55,063 nt of DNA from Sphingomonadales bacterium (GCA_018971065.1 JAGWVC010000013.1:1-55063), one strand, 5' to 3'; positions 41,311-49,278 are shown, counted from the stretch's first letter. A program made the numbers and translations. Notes: a model not told the origin generated them from the sequence alone.

Positions 41311-43668
41311 CTATTGCCGCAGCCGCAGCGTGGCGCCGAACATGCGCGGATCGCTGGGGGTGCCGACGATCAACCCGCTGTTGCCCGCCTGCACGGTGAC
41401 GTTCTGCAGGTAGTCCTTGTTCAGCAGGTTGCGCGCGAACAGCGCCACGTCCCAGTGCGGGGTGCGATAGCCGATGCTGGCGTTGACGACGGCATAGCCG
41501 GGGATGACGGTGTAGGCCGAATCGGTGGCGTCGCCGAAGATGGCGGACCGGGCGATCAGGTCGGCGCGGGCGAAGGCCTGGCCGTGCAGCGCGCCCAGCG
41601 GCAGCGGCGCGGCATATTCGCCGCCGAACGAGCCTGACCAGCGCGGCAGGCCGGGCAGGCCCTTGCCGGTGAGGTTGCAACTGGCGGTGGACGCGCCGGT
41701 CGCCTCGATCGGGCAAGGCCCTTGCGGGTAGCTGGCGTATTTGCCGTCAGCGAAGGCGCCCGAGGCGCGCAGGGTGAGGTGGCTGCCGACGCGGGCGGAG
41801 GCATCGAATTCCACGCCCTTGACGGTGACTTCGGGGATGTTGGCGAGATAGCTGCGCAGCGCGACGACGGCGGCGTTGTCCACCACGTTGGCCTGATAGT
41901 CGGTGACCTTGACGTGGAAGGCGTCGATCGCGACAGCCACCGCGTTGGCGAACATTTTGGCCTTGATCCCGGCTTCGAGCGTGGTGTTGTGTTCGGGGCG
42001 GACCACGGCGGTGGACAGGATGGGGTCGCCGACGACATGGCCGACGTCGCTGGCCTTGTAGGTGGGCAGGCCCGACATGTTGATGCCGCCCGATTTCTGC
42101 CCGCGCGCATACGAGGCATAGGCCATCAGGTTGTCGGTGACGTCCCACGCCAGGTTGGCGCGGCCCGAGGCGCTGCCGTCCGAGACGGTGGCGTTGTACG
42201 ACTGGGGCTGGAGAATCGAGGCCTGGTCCGCCAGCAGCGCGGCGGTACCGGCGACGCCGCCGCTGGTTGTTAGGACATAGCTGCCGGCCTTGGCCTCGTA
42301 GGTGTAGCGGATGCCGCCGGTGAGCGCGAGGCGGGGCAGCAGGTGCCACGTCGCCTCGGCGAACACGGCAACGCTTTTCGTGGTGAACACGGTGGTGCCG
42401 TTGCTGCCATAGCCATCCAGCAGCGAGGCCTTGCGCGTGGCGGAGGCGGGGAGCAGCCAGTACGTGGCAAGCGGGCCATAGACGCTGATCGGGTGGCCGG
42501 TGAGCTTCTGGGTGAGGCCATAGACGCCGGCGACATATTCGAGCGTCTGCCGGCCGTTCGAGGCGACGCGGATTTCCTGGGTGAACTGATCCTGCCGCGA
42601 GGGGATGTGCTGGGTGGTCTGGATCGGCAGGCCGGTATAGTCGCGATCGTTCGCGGCGTCCCAGTCCCAGAAGCGCCAGGCGGTGATCGAGGTGAGCGTG
42701 GCGGCGCCCGAGGTCAGTTCGGCGGTGGCCGAGGCGCCGCCCTCCTGCGTGTTGGTGCCGACGGCGGCATCGATGCTGGTCAGCCGGTCATACGGGTTAG
42801 TGCTGGGCGGGGTGTAGCCCTGCCCAGCGGCCAGTGCGGCGTATTGCTGGGCGGCGGGCTTCAGCGTCGGCGCGACGCGAACGAAGACCTGGGTGCAGCA
42901 TTCGCTGTGGAAGTTCGACCAGTCGCCGATCAGCCGCAGCGAAAAGTTGGCGGCGGGGGTGAACAGCAGTTGCCCGCGCAGCGCGTCGTTGTGGAGGTTG
43001 TTCTGCAGGGTGTTGGTGCGGGTGTTCGTGATGACGCCGTCGCGCCGGGTGAGCGAGCCCGACAGGCGGACCGCGAGCAGATCGGGGACCAGCGGGCCGG
43101 TGACGGCGGCTTTGGCCTGGAGGAAATTCTGCTGGCCGTAGGAAAGCTCAGCCTCGCCACCAAGGGTGAATTCGGGCTTCCTGGTGGTGATGGCGATGGC
43201 GCCGGCGGTGGTGTTCTTGCCGTAGAGCGTGCCTTGGGGGCCGCGCAGCACTTCGACCTGCTGGATGTCGGTGAAGTCGAACGCCGCCGTGGCAGGGCGG
43301 GCGTGGTAGACCTGATCGACATAGAAGCCGACGCCGGGTTCCAGCCCGTCGTTGGCCTGGCTGATGGCGACGACGCTGCTGCCCAGACCGCGAATGGTGT
43401 AGGCGGTGTTGCGCGGGTTGGGCGAGCTGTAGTTCAGCGTCGGCACCAGTTGCGAGACCTGGTTGATGTTGACCGCATAGGTTTTGGCCAGCGTGTCGCC
43501 CCCCACCACGGTGATGCCGGCGGGGACGTGCTGGAGGTCTTCGGCGCGGCGGCGGGCGGTGACGATGACGGTGGTGGCATCGGTGGCGCCATCGTCCGCC
43601 CATGCGGCCGACAGCGGCCAGAGCGTCATTGTCGTCAGCAGCGCCAGGCGCAGGTTGGCAGGTCTCAT
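41311..43668 (-). CDS. TonB-dependent receptor upstream of modABC
   Basis: TonB-dependent outer-membrane receptor of 785 residues. The signal peptide ends near SAAWADD; TTVIVTARRRAEDLQHVP follows as the TonB box and plug start, and VEVLRGPQGTLYGKNTTAG is the plug signature. The barrel ends ATLRLRQ, with a non-aromatic last residue, unlike the receptor at 4310. Four cysteines lie in predicted loops (HSECCTQ; GPCPIEATGASTASCN), possibly a disulfide or metal site. GGGGAACG precedes the start. Location before modABC suggests uptake of a molybdenum or tungsten chelate, but it may be unrelated. Confidence 0.92.
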   Translation of the reverse strand: MRPANLRLALLTTMTLWPLSAAWADDGATDATTVIVTARRRAEDLQHVPAGITVVGGDTLAKTYAVNINQVSQLVPTLNYSSPNPRNTAYTIRGLGSSVVAISQANDGLEPGVGFYVDQVYHARPATAAFDFTDIQQVEVLRGPQGTLYGKNTTAGAIAITTRKPEFTLGGEAELSYGQQNFLQAKAAVTGPLVPDLLAVRLSGSLTRRDGVITNTRTNTLQNNLHNDALRGQLLFTPAANFSLRLIGDWSNFHSECCTQVFVRVAPTLKPAAQQYAALAAGQGYTPPSTNPYDRLTSIDAAVGTNTQEGGASATAELTSGAATLTSITAWRFWDWDAANDRDYTGLPIQTTQHIPSRQDQFTQEIRVASNGRQTLEYVAGVYGLTQKLTGHPISVYGPLATYWLLPASATRKASLLDGYGSNGTTVFTTKSVAVFAEATWHLLPRLALTGGIRYTYEAKAGSYVLTTSGGVAGTAALLADQASILQPQSYNATVSDGSASGRANLAWDVTDNLMAYASYARGQKSGGINMSGLPTYKASDVGHVVGDPILSTAVVRPEHNTTLEAGIKAKMFANAVAVAIDAFHVKVTDYQANVVDNAAVVALRSYLANIPEVTVKGVEFDASARVGSHLTLRASGAFADGKYASYPQGPCPIEATGASTASCNLTGKGLPGLPRWSGSFGGEYAAPLPLGALHGQAFARADLIARSAIFGDATDSAYTVIPGYAVVNASIGYRTPHWDVALFARNLLNKDYLQNVTVQAGNSGLIVGTPSDPRMFGATLRLRQ

Positions 43669-43863
43669 GTCGTTCCCCGAATCTATATTTTGTGGTATAC
43701 AGTATGGCCGTGCGTTTGTGGCAAGGCTTGGGCCGATGCAAGCGATGATTGCCGGCTGCGGCGGGTTTTTTCGCCGGGGCGGCGCCATGCGGTGGCATCG
43801 CCCCGGAACCGGGCGGGCCTGAAACGTTTGCAGCAGGGAGTGGCCTGATGCCGGCAGGAGGGA
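43669..43863. promoter_or_regulatory. Divergent region, TonB receptor / DAG kinase
   Basis: The part next to the receptor (about 43680-43710) is AT-rich and carries GGTATACAGTATGG, with a GTATAC core that could be an operator of the GntR kind. AGGAGGG before 43864 is the kinase ribosome site. No full promoter could be fixed. Confidence 0.3.
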
Positions 43864-44754
43864 ATGACCATCGACGTCCTCATCAACAGGTCGGGCGGGG
43901 CGGCGAAGGCGGCCGGTGACGCGCTGGCCGGGCAGGTGAGCGCCGCGTTCGCGGCCGCCGGGGCTGCCGCGAACGTGCTGCTGCTGGAGGGCGGCGATAT
44001 GGCCGATGCGGTGCGTGACCATGCCGGGCGGGCGCAGCGGCTGGTGGTGGCGGGCGGAGACGGCACGGTATCGTGCGCGGCAGGCGTGCTGGCGGGCGGC
44101 GAAACCGAGCTGGCGATCCTGCCGCTGGGCACGCTGAACCATCTGGCACGCGATGCCGGGATTCCCGCCGATCTGGGCGAGGCGGCGGCGGCGGCGGTGC
44201 ATGGGCAGGTGCGGGCGATCGATACCGTGCAGGTTGGCGGGCACTGTTTCGTCAACAACGCATCGATCGGGCTTTACCCGCGCATGGTGCGTACGCGTGC
44301 GGCATTGCAGGAACATGGGCTGGCGAAATGGGTGGCGGCGGTGCCGGCGGCCTGGGCGGCGCTGACCCGGCAGCATGACCTGCGGCTGGAGATCGACCAC
44401 GGCGACGGCCCGCAACCGCTGGTGACGCCGCAGCTGTTCGTGGGCAACAACCGCTATCGGCTGGATGCCGGGCGGGTGGGGCAGCGCGATGCGCTGGATG
44501 CGGGCCGGCTGTGCCTGCTGGCGGTGCGGCATCGTTCACGGCCGGCGCTGGTGTGGTTTGCGCTGCGGGCGGCGCTCGGCCGGGCCGATCCGGCCAGCGA
44601 TTTCGTGGCGATTGCCGACGGCGACCGGCTGGTGGTGAAGGCGGCGCCGCCCGAACTGGCGATCGCGCTGGACGGCGAGGTGCAGCGCGCCGCGCTGCCG
44701 CTGGAATTCACCGTGCGGCCGCGATCGCTGAAGCTGGTGGTGCCGGTGTCTTGA
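43864..44754 (+). CDS. Diacylglycerol-kinase-family lipid kinase
   Basis: Protein of 296 residues with the DAGK catalytic-domain pattern of YegS/BmrU/LCB5-type lipid kinases: INRSGG near the N-terminus, the nucleotide loop VVAGGDGTVSCAAG, the LPLGTLNHLARD motif, and VNNASIGLYP, ending in a beta-domain with IALDGEVQ. It should phosphorylate a lipid or related hydroxyl using ATP. AGGAGGG precedes the start. The stop overlaps a TTG that opens the remnant of a metallophosphoesterase gene. Confidence 0.88.
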   Translation: MTIDVLINRSGGAAKAAGDALAGQVSAAFAAAGAAANVLLLEGGDMADAVRDHAGRAQRLVVAGGDGTVSCAAGVLAGGETELAILPLGTLNHLARDAGIPADLGEAAAAAVHGQVRAIDTVQVGGHCFVNNASIGLYPRMVRTRAALQEHGLAKWVAAVPAAWAALTRQHDLRLEIDHGDGPQPLVTPQLFVGNNRYRLDAGRVGQRDALDAGRLCLLAVRHRSRPALVWFALRAALGRADPASDFVAIADGDRLVVKAAPPELAIALDGEVQRAALPLEFTVRPRSLKLVVPVS

Positions 44755-44873
44755 TCCGGCTGTTCCGCCTCGGCGACCTGCATTTCGGGCTGGAGCACCC
44801 GGCGGCGGGTGCCGGCGGTGGACCCGCCGGTACGCTGACCGGCGGTGGACCGGCAGGCCGGGGTGCGGCATGA
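44751..44873 (+). pseudogene. Remnant of a metallophosphoesterase gene (5' end)
   Basis: The frame starting at TTG 44751, overlapping the kinase stop, reads LIRLFRLGDLHFGLE, the typical opening of calcineurin-like metallophosphoesterases with the metal DxH motif. It then runs into low-complexity GGGPAG residues and stops after 40 codons; the rest of the domain (about 200 or more residues) is absent. A 13-bp direct repeat, CCGGCGGTGGACC, occurs at 44812-44824 and 44839-44851 within the decayed part. This looks like the residue of a deletion. Confidence 0.6.
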
Positions 44874-44879
44874 TCGGGT

Positions 44880-45260
44880 ATGCAACGCAGGATCAAGGTC
44901 TATTTCGATGGCGGCTGCCGCCCGAACCCCGGCCCGATGGAGGCGGCGGTGGTGGTGCGGGGCGCCGCGCATTTCTTCGACGCGCCGGAAACCGGGTCCA
45001 GCACCGCTGCCGAATGGCGCGCGCTGGCCTGCGCGATCGGGCTGGTGCGGGAACTGGGCCTGCGCAACGTGGAGCTGATCGGCGATTCGCGCGAGGTGAC
45101 GCGGGAGGCCGCCGCCGCGCTGGCGGGCGGGGAACCGGCGTCGGCCCATTCGCGCGCCTTGCTGGCGCTGGTGGGCGACGACCGCCCGGCGCGGGTGCGC
45201 TGGATCAGGCGCGGGCAGAACCTGGCCGGGATCGCGCTGGAAGCCCGGCGGAAGTTCTGA
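44880..45260 (+). CDS. RNase H-like protein
   Basis: Ribonuclease HI/reverse-transcriptase-like fold of 126 residues. Three acidic residues of the active site are visible: Asp10 in YFDGGCRPNPG, Glu45 in TAAEWRAL and Asp69 in LIGDSREV. The fourth, usually in NxxAD near the C-terminus, appears as NLAGIALE with Gly117. Related short proteins are often non-essential RNase H homologues of the plant/archaeal type. Cleavage of RNA in RNA-DNA hybrids is the family role; whether this one is active is open. Confidence 0.8.
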   Translation: MQRRIKVYFDGGCRPNPGPMEAAVVVRGAAHFFDAPETGSSTAAEWRALACAIGLVRELGLRNVELIGDSREVTREAAAALAGGEPASAHSRALLALVGDDRPARVRWIRRGQNLAGIALEARRKF

Positions 45261-45267
45261 CCGCCCT

Positions 45268-45299
45268 GCCGCGTTGCCTCAGCCGAGGTGCAACGCGGC
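45268..45299. terminator. Bidirectional terminator-like hairpin
   Basis: Perfect 10-bp arms GCCGCGTTGC (45268-45277) and GCAACGCGGC (45290-45299), with a CTC/GAG pair inside the loop. It sits between the convergent RNase H-like gene (ends 45260) and the antiporter gene (ends 45279), and overlaps the last codons of the latter. No T-run, so the role is inferred from position and stem strength. Confidence 0.55.
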
Positions 45300-46298
45300 G
45301 ATGATGGCGGCGAAGGCGAGGTAGAACAGCCCCATGCCCGCCAGCAGGCCCCGCGAGGCATTGCCCCGGCGGAACACCAGGAACATGATCAGGATCGCCA
45401 GCATCGTCGCGCCGGCGGCGACCAGCAGCGGCGGGGTGAGCAGCCACGGCGTGAAGAACAGGCCGAGCGCGGTGGGGATGGTGGCCTGGATCATCATCGC
45501 GCCCGAGATGTTGGCCAGCGCCAGCCGGTACTTGCCCTGCCGCACCCAGATCACCGCATTCATGGTCTCGGGCAGTTCGGTGGCGATGGGGCTGAGCAGC
45601 AGCGCCAGCAGTTGCGGCCGCAGGCCGAGCGCCGGGCCGAGCGCCTCCAACTGGGCCACGAAGGTGCGCGAGGCGACGAAGATCACCACCAGCGCCGCCA
45701 GCGTCTGGACCACCGCCATCGCGGTGGCGGGCACGGCGCGGCCGGGCTGGAACTTCAGCGGTTCCAGCGCTTCCTCGGCATCGTCGCCCTCACCGCCGAG
45801 TTCGTGGCGGACGTAGAGCCCATAGGCGGCCAGGAACAGCAGGCCGAGCCACGGCTTCCACGCGAAGGCGAGGACGCCGAGCGCGATCTTGGCGGCGAAG
45901 ATCGCCAGGAACCAGCCCTGGTCGGTGCCGAGCCGCCGGAACACGTGTGCCATGTCCGCCGAATCCGCCAGCCGCCGGCCGGTGAGCAGCAGCACCACGC
46001 CGACCGTGGCATAAGCGACGGTGGACAGCGCCAGCGGCCCGCCCAGCGCGGCGCCGACGCCGAGTTCCTTTGCGGCGGCGGTGGTGCCGAACGCGACAGC
46101 GACGAGCGTGACCACGCTTTCGGGCAGTGCCGTGCCGAAGGCGGCAAGGATGGTGCCGGTGGCCTTCTGGCCGACATCGAACTTCTCACCGACCCATTCG
46201 ACGCCGTTCACGAAGTATTCGCAGGCGAGATAGATGACGATGGCCGAGCCGAGCAGCAGCGCGACGGTAAGGGCAAGCGAGGGCATGACTGTTGGCAT
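45279..46298 (-). CDS. Sodium/calcium-exchanger-family (CaCA) antiporter
   Basis: Membrane antiporter of 339 residues with two inverted repeats of the CaCA superfamily. The first alpha-repeat shows VGQKATGTILAAFGTALPESVVT, read in two parts, and the second shows LLLSPIATELPETMNAV; both carry the cation-binding glutamates. The helices flank a charged loop with GEGDDAEEALE. The family exports Ca2+ or, when behind a yybP-ykoY element, probably Mn2+. Such an element lies upstream at about 46355-46466. ATG 46298 is the chosen start; ATG 46286 is an alternative. Confidence 0.87.
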   Translation of the reverse strand: MPTVMPSLALTVALLLGSAIVIYLACEYFVNGVEWVGEKFDVGQKATGTILAAFGTALPESVVTLVAVAFGTTAAAKELGVGAALGGPLALSTVAYATVGVVLLLTGRRLADSADMAHVFRRLGTDQGWFLAIFAAKIALGVLAFAWKPWLGLLFLAAYGLYVRHELGGEGDDAEEALEPLKFQPGRAVPATAMAVVQTLAALVVIFVASRTFVAQLEALGPALGLRPQLLALLLSPIATELPETMNAVIWVRQGKYRLALANISGAMMIQATIPTALGLFFTPWLLTPPLLVAAGATMLAILIMFLVFRRGNASRGLLAGMGLFYLAFAAIIAALHLG

Positions 46299-46354
46299 TA
46301 TGCGATCCTGGGGGCCGGGTACGGGACACATGAACCGGGCACGAACCCGACCCC

Positions 46355-46466
46355 GAGTCCATGCCGATCCACGGTCTCGCCGAGCCCGAAGGCCGCACAT
46401 GCCACGGCCGAAGCCGAGTCTGTTGACATGCGCTCCGCTGAAAATGCGGATGGCTACTCCCCTAGA
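46355..46466 (-). promoter_or_regulatory. Candidate yybP-ykoY (Mn2+) riboswitch
   Basis: In the antiporter leader the minus strand carries GGGGAGTAGCC (46462-46452), a hairpin TCCGC/GCGGA, GCGCATGTCAAC and CATGTGC pairing around a CGGC-TTCG-GCCG stem, and GAGACC (46378-46373) followed by GGATCGGC that can close on GCCATCC. The GGGGAGTAGC and GAGACC blocks in this order are hallmarks of the yybP-ykoY manganese riboswitch. About 55 nt of expression platform remain before the ATG at 46298. Confidence 0.75.
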
Positions 46467-46532
46467 GAGGCCCGCCTTTGCCGGCGAACGGCGGGCGCGT
46501 CAACCCGGTTCCGCCGTCAGGCGCGCGCTTGC

Positions 46533-46555
46533 CATATCCTCCCCCGGGGGATATG
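46533..46555. promoter_or_regulatory. Candidate RcnR/CsoR-type operator
   Basis: Inverted repeat CATATCC (46533-46539) and GGATATG (46549-46555) around the C/G tract TCCCCCGGG, 10 nt before the chosen start of the Ni/Co exporter gene. G/C tracts flanked by inverted AT-containing repeats are the known operator type of RcnR/CsoR-family repressors, and a family member is encoded in the same operon. Binding is inferred. Confidence 0.55.
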
Positions 46556-46564
46556 GGCGCAGCC

Positions 46565-47455
46565 ATGCCCGATCTTGTCCATACCCTCGCCCAGGGCGGT
46601 AACGCCTGGTTGTTCATCCCCAGCGCAATCCTGCTGGGCGCGCTGCACGGGCTGGAGCCGGGCCATTCCAAGACGATGATGGCGGCGTTCATCATCGCGG
46701 TGAAGGGCACGGTCCGCCAGGCGGTGCTGCTGGGGCTGGCCGCGACGCTGTCGCACACGCTGGTGGTGTGGGTGGTGGCGCTGGGCGGCATGTGGCTGTT
46801 CGGCGGGCTGCGGGCCGAGGATACCGAGCCGTGGTTCCAGCTTGCCTCGGGCGTGATCGTGCTGGGCATGGCGACCTGGCTGCTGTGGCGCGCGCGGCGC
46901 GAGCAGGTGGCGGCCGGGCGGTTTCATGACGGGCACGGGCATCACCACGGGCATGGGCACGGGCACGGGCACGGGCATCACCATCATGACCATGACCATC
47001 ATCATGGTCATCATCACGACCACGCGCCGTCGGACGAGGACGTGCAGGAGCTGGAACTGGCCACCGGCGGCTATGTCGATGCGCACGAGGCCGCCCATGC
47101 CGAGGATATTCGCCGCCGCTTTGCCGATGGGCGCGCCACCACCGGCCAGATCGTGGTGTTCGGGTTGACTGGCGGGCTGGTGCCCTGCCCCGGCGCGATC
47201 ACCGTGCTGATGCTGTGCCTGCAACTGAAGCGACTGGTGCTGGGGGCGACGCTGGTGGCCAGCTTCTCGATCGGACTGGCGGTGACGATGGTGGCGTCGG
47301 GCGTGCTGGCGGCGGTGAGTGTGCGCCATGTCGAGAAGCGCTGGGCCGGGTTCGGTGAGGCGGTGCGGCGGGCGCCCTATGTTTCGGGCCTCGTCATCCT
47401 GGCGATCGGCGCCTACCTGACGATCTCGGCATGGAATCACCTGCCGCTGCATTGA
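46565..47455 (+). CDS. rcnA: RcnA-type nickel/cobalt exporter
   Basis: NicO-family membrane protein of 296 residues with about six helices. The metal-path motif is ALHGLEPGHSKTMMAAF (26-42), repeated in diverged form as GLVPCPGAI in the second half. Between helices lies a His-rich loop of about 33 residues (121-153) made of HG, HH and HD repeats, as in RcnA. It exports Ni2+/Co2+. ATG 46565 was preferred to ATG 46553 because the latter overlaps the candidate operator. It is followed after 9 nt by its presumed repressor gene. Confidence 0.88.
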   Translation: MPDLVHTLAQGGNAWLFIPSAILLGALHGLEPGHSKTMMAAFIIAVKGTVRQAVLLGLAATLSHTLVVWVVALGGMWLFGGLRAEDTEPWFQLASGVIVLGMATWLLWRARREQVAAGRFHDGHGHHHGHGHGHGHGHHHHDHDHHHGHHHDHAPSDEDVQELELATGGYVDAHEAAHAEDIRRRFADGRATTGQIVVFGLTGGLVPCPGAITVLMLCLQLKRLVLGATLVASFSIGLAVTMVASGVLAAVSVRHVEKRWAGFGEAVRRAPYVSGLVILAIGAYLTISAWNHLPLH

Positions 47456-47464
47456 GCGAACGCC

Positions 47465-47731
47465 ATGAGCCATGCCACCGACAAGGCCCTCGTCAACCGC
47501 CTGCGCCGTGCCAACGGCCACCTGGCCCGGATCGCAACGATGGTGGAGGAGAACCGCAGCGCGCTGGATATCGCCCAGCAGTTGCAGGCGGTGATCGGCG
47601 CGCTGGACAAGGCGCGCACGGTGCTGGTTTCGCACCATATCGAGCATCACCTGGAAGAAGCGGTGGGCGAGCTGACCCCCGAAGCGCGGCAGATGCTGGC
47701 CCGGCTGTCGGAGCTAGCCCGGTTCCTGTGA
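47465..47731 (+). CDS. CsoR/RcnR-family metal-responsive repressor, cysteine-free
   Basis: Small all-helical DNA-binding protein of 88 residues of the CsoR/RcnR/FrmR family. By alignment to RcnR, the N-terminal Ser2-His3 is kept, and His58 and His62 match RcnR His60 and His64 (in SHHIEHHLEE, with extra His57 and His61). The invariant metal cysteine (RcnR Cys35) is Ala33, and the protein contains no cysteine at all. Position after rcnA suggests control of that exporter through the 46533-46555 site. The ligand set implies an all-N/O metal site, for example for Ni or Co. Confidence 0.87.
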   Translation: MSHATDKALVNRLRRANGHLARIATMVEENRSALDIAQQLQAVIGALDKARTVLVSHHIEHHLEEAVGELTPEARQMLARLSELARFL

Positions 47732-47881
47732 TGCAGGGGCTGCAGCAGGCCGGGACAATACCACGAACGCGGCGGCGGCGCCCGAAAAGCTGAACGCCGG
47801 CCAACCGGTGCATTCAGGGTCGTCAAAGGAGGCGGGCGGTAGTCTGGCGCCATCATGGAACAGGCAAGTCAGGAGGATGAC

Positions 47882-48271
47882 ATGCACAAGGCAATGGCAC
47901 TGGTATTCGCTGCCGGCGCGCTGGCTTCGGCTTCGGCGGCGCAGGCACAGGAATGGAGCATCCAGTTCGGATCGCGCCCGGTCTATGGCTATGGCCAGCG
48001 CGGCGGCGGGGAATGGGCGTTCCGCGCGGTCTGCTCGGGCGAGCGCGCGCGCGGACTGGAAGGCCGGCTCCGCCACGAGGAGGACGAGGGCGAAATCGAC
48101 CCCGGCACCGCCGACCGGATGCACGAGGCGATCGACCGGCTGGAGGATCGCTCGCGCAACGAATGCGAGGAAGGCGACCGGCGCTCGATCGCGGGCATTG
48201 CCCAGCGGTTCGACCGCATCCAGGCGTGGATGAACAACGAGGCGCATGGCGGCTGGCAGCGCGGCTGGTAG
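47882..48271 (+). CDS. Small secreted hypothetical protein
   Basis: Protein of 129 residues with a clear signal peptide (1-22, ending AAQAQ). The mature part is charged and predicted helical, rich in Arg, Glu and Asp, with two cysteines (VCSG and NECEEGD) about 47 residues apart that could form a disulfide, and an N-terminal Gly/Tyr-rich stretch. AGGAGG at 47871-47876 fixes the start at 47882. It lies between the repressor gene and a cation diffusion facilitator gene; a role in metal stress is only a guess from position. Family not recognised. Confidence 0.72.
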   Translation: MHKAMALVFAAGALASASAAQAQEWSIQFGSRPVYGYGQRGGGEWAFRAVCSGERARGLEGRLRHEEDEGEIDPGTADRMHEAIDRLEDRSRNECEEGDRRSIAGIAQRFDRIQAWMNNEAHGGWQRGW

Positions 48272-48344
48272 GCCCGCAATCAACGGGTGACAGGACGCGG
48301 CCGAGCGGTCATGGAGCGGGGGCAGACCCACCACGGAGACGACC

Positions 48345-49271
48345 TTGGCCGCGCCCGACATGTTCGCCCTTGACGATGAAGCCGTCGATCCCGCCATCCG
48401 CGCGGCGACAGCATCGCGCAGCACCTGGGTCAGCGTGGTGGTCAACACCGCGCTTTCGGCGGCGCAGGTGGTGGTGGGGGTGATCTCCGGCTCGGCGGGG
48501 CTGATCGCCGACGGCATCCATTCACTGTCGGACCTGGTGGCCGATTTCCTGGTGTTGTTCGTGGCGCGGCATTCGCAGGCCGAGGCCGACGACCGGCACC
48601 CCTATGGCCATTTCCGCTTCGAGACCGCCGCATCGCTGGCGCTGGGCGTGCTGCTGGCGGCGGTGGGCATCGGCATGTTGTGGAACGCGGTGCTGAAGAT
48701 CGAGCATCTGGATGCGATTCCGCGCGTCGAGGCAAGCGCGCTCTACGTGGCCGGGGTGGCGCTGATCGCCAAGGAAGCGCTGTTCCGTTACATGCTGGCG
48801 GCCGCGAAGCGCGTGAAATCGGGAATGCTGGTGGCCAATGCCTGGCACGCGCGGTCCGACGCGGCGTCGTCGCTGGTGGTGGGCGTGGGCATTGCCGGCA
48901 ACCTGCTGGGCTATTCGTTCCTCGATCCGGTGGCGGCGCTGGTGGTGGGCGGCATGGTGCTGAAAATGGGCTGGGATTTCGGCTGGGAAGCGCTGCACGA
49001 CCTGATGGACCAATCGGCCGACGAGGCGGAAGTGGCCGCGATCGACACGACGATCCGCGCGGTGCCCGGCGTGGTCGGCTGCCACAACCTGCGGACCCGC
49101 AAGCTGGGCGACATGCTGATGGTGGACGTCCACGTCGATGTGGCGGCGGCGCTGAGCGTGGCCGAGGGCCATGCCATCGTGCAGGAGGTTGAAGACCGGG
49201 TGCGGGCGCGCCACCGCGTGCTGGGGATGATGACTCACGTCGATCCGTGGCCGATGTCCGAACGGCATTGA
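48345..49271 (+). CDS. Cation diffusion facilitator transporter
   Basis: CDF exporter of 308 residues with six membrane helices and a C-terminal cytoplasmic domain ending in a predicted metal-binding HRVLGMMTHVDPW. The metal site A motifs are HSLSD in helix 2 and HARSD in helix 5, both HxxxD, as in Zn2+/Co2+-type members rather than DxxxD Mn2+/Fe2+ members. GHFRFETAAS is the typical conserved loop. TTG 48345 was chosen as start because GGAG lies 7-8 nt before it; ATG 48360 has no ribosome site. Predicted proton-coupled divalent metal efflux. Confidence 0.88.
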   Translation: MAAPDMFALDDEAVDPAIRAATASRSTWVSVVVNTALSAAQVVVGVISGSAGLIADGIHSLSDLVADFLVLFVARHSQAEADDRHPYGHFRFETAASLALGVLLAAVGIGMLWNAVLKIEHLDAIPRVEASALYVAGVALIAKEALFRYMLAAAKRVKSGMLVANAWHARSDAASSLVVGVGIAGNLLGYSFLDPVAALVVGGMVLKMGWDFGWEALHDLMDQSADEAEVAAIDTTIRAVPGVVGCHNLRTRKLGDMLMVDVHVDVAAALSVAEGHAIVQEVEDRVRARHRVLGMMTHVDPWPMSERH

Positions 49272-49278
49272 CGCCGGC

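Noticed and set aside
46299..46400. N-terminal extension of the CaCA antiporter
   Set aside because: The upstream frame runs through the riboswitch and expression platform and has no hydrophobic or conserved residues.
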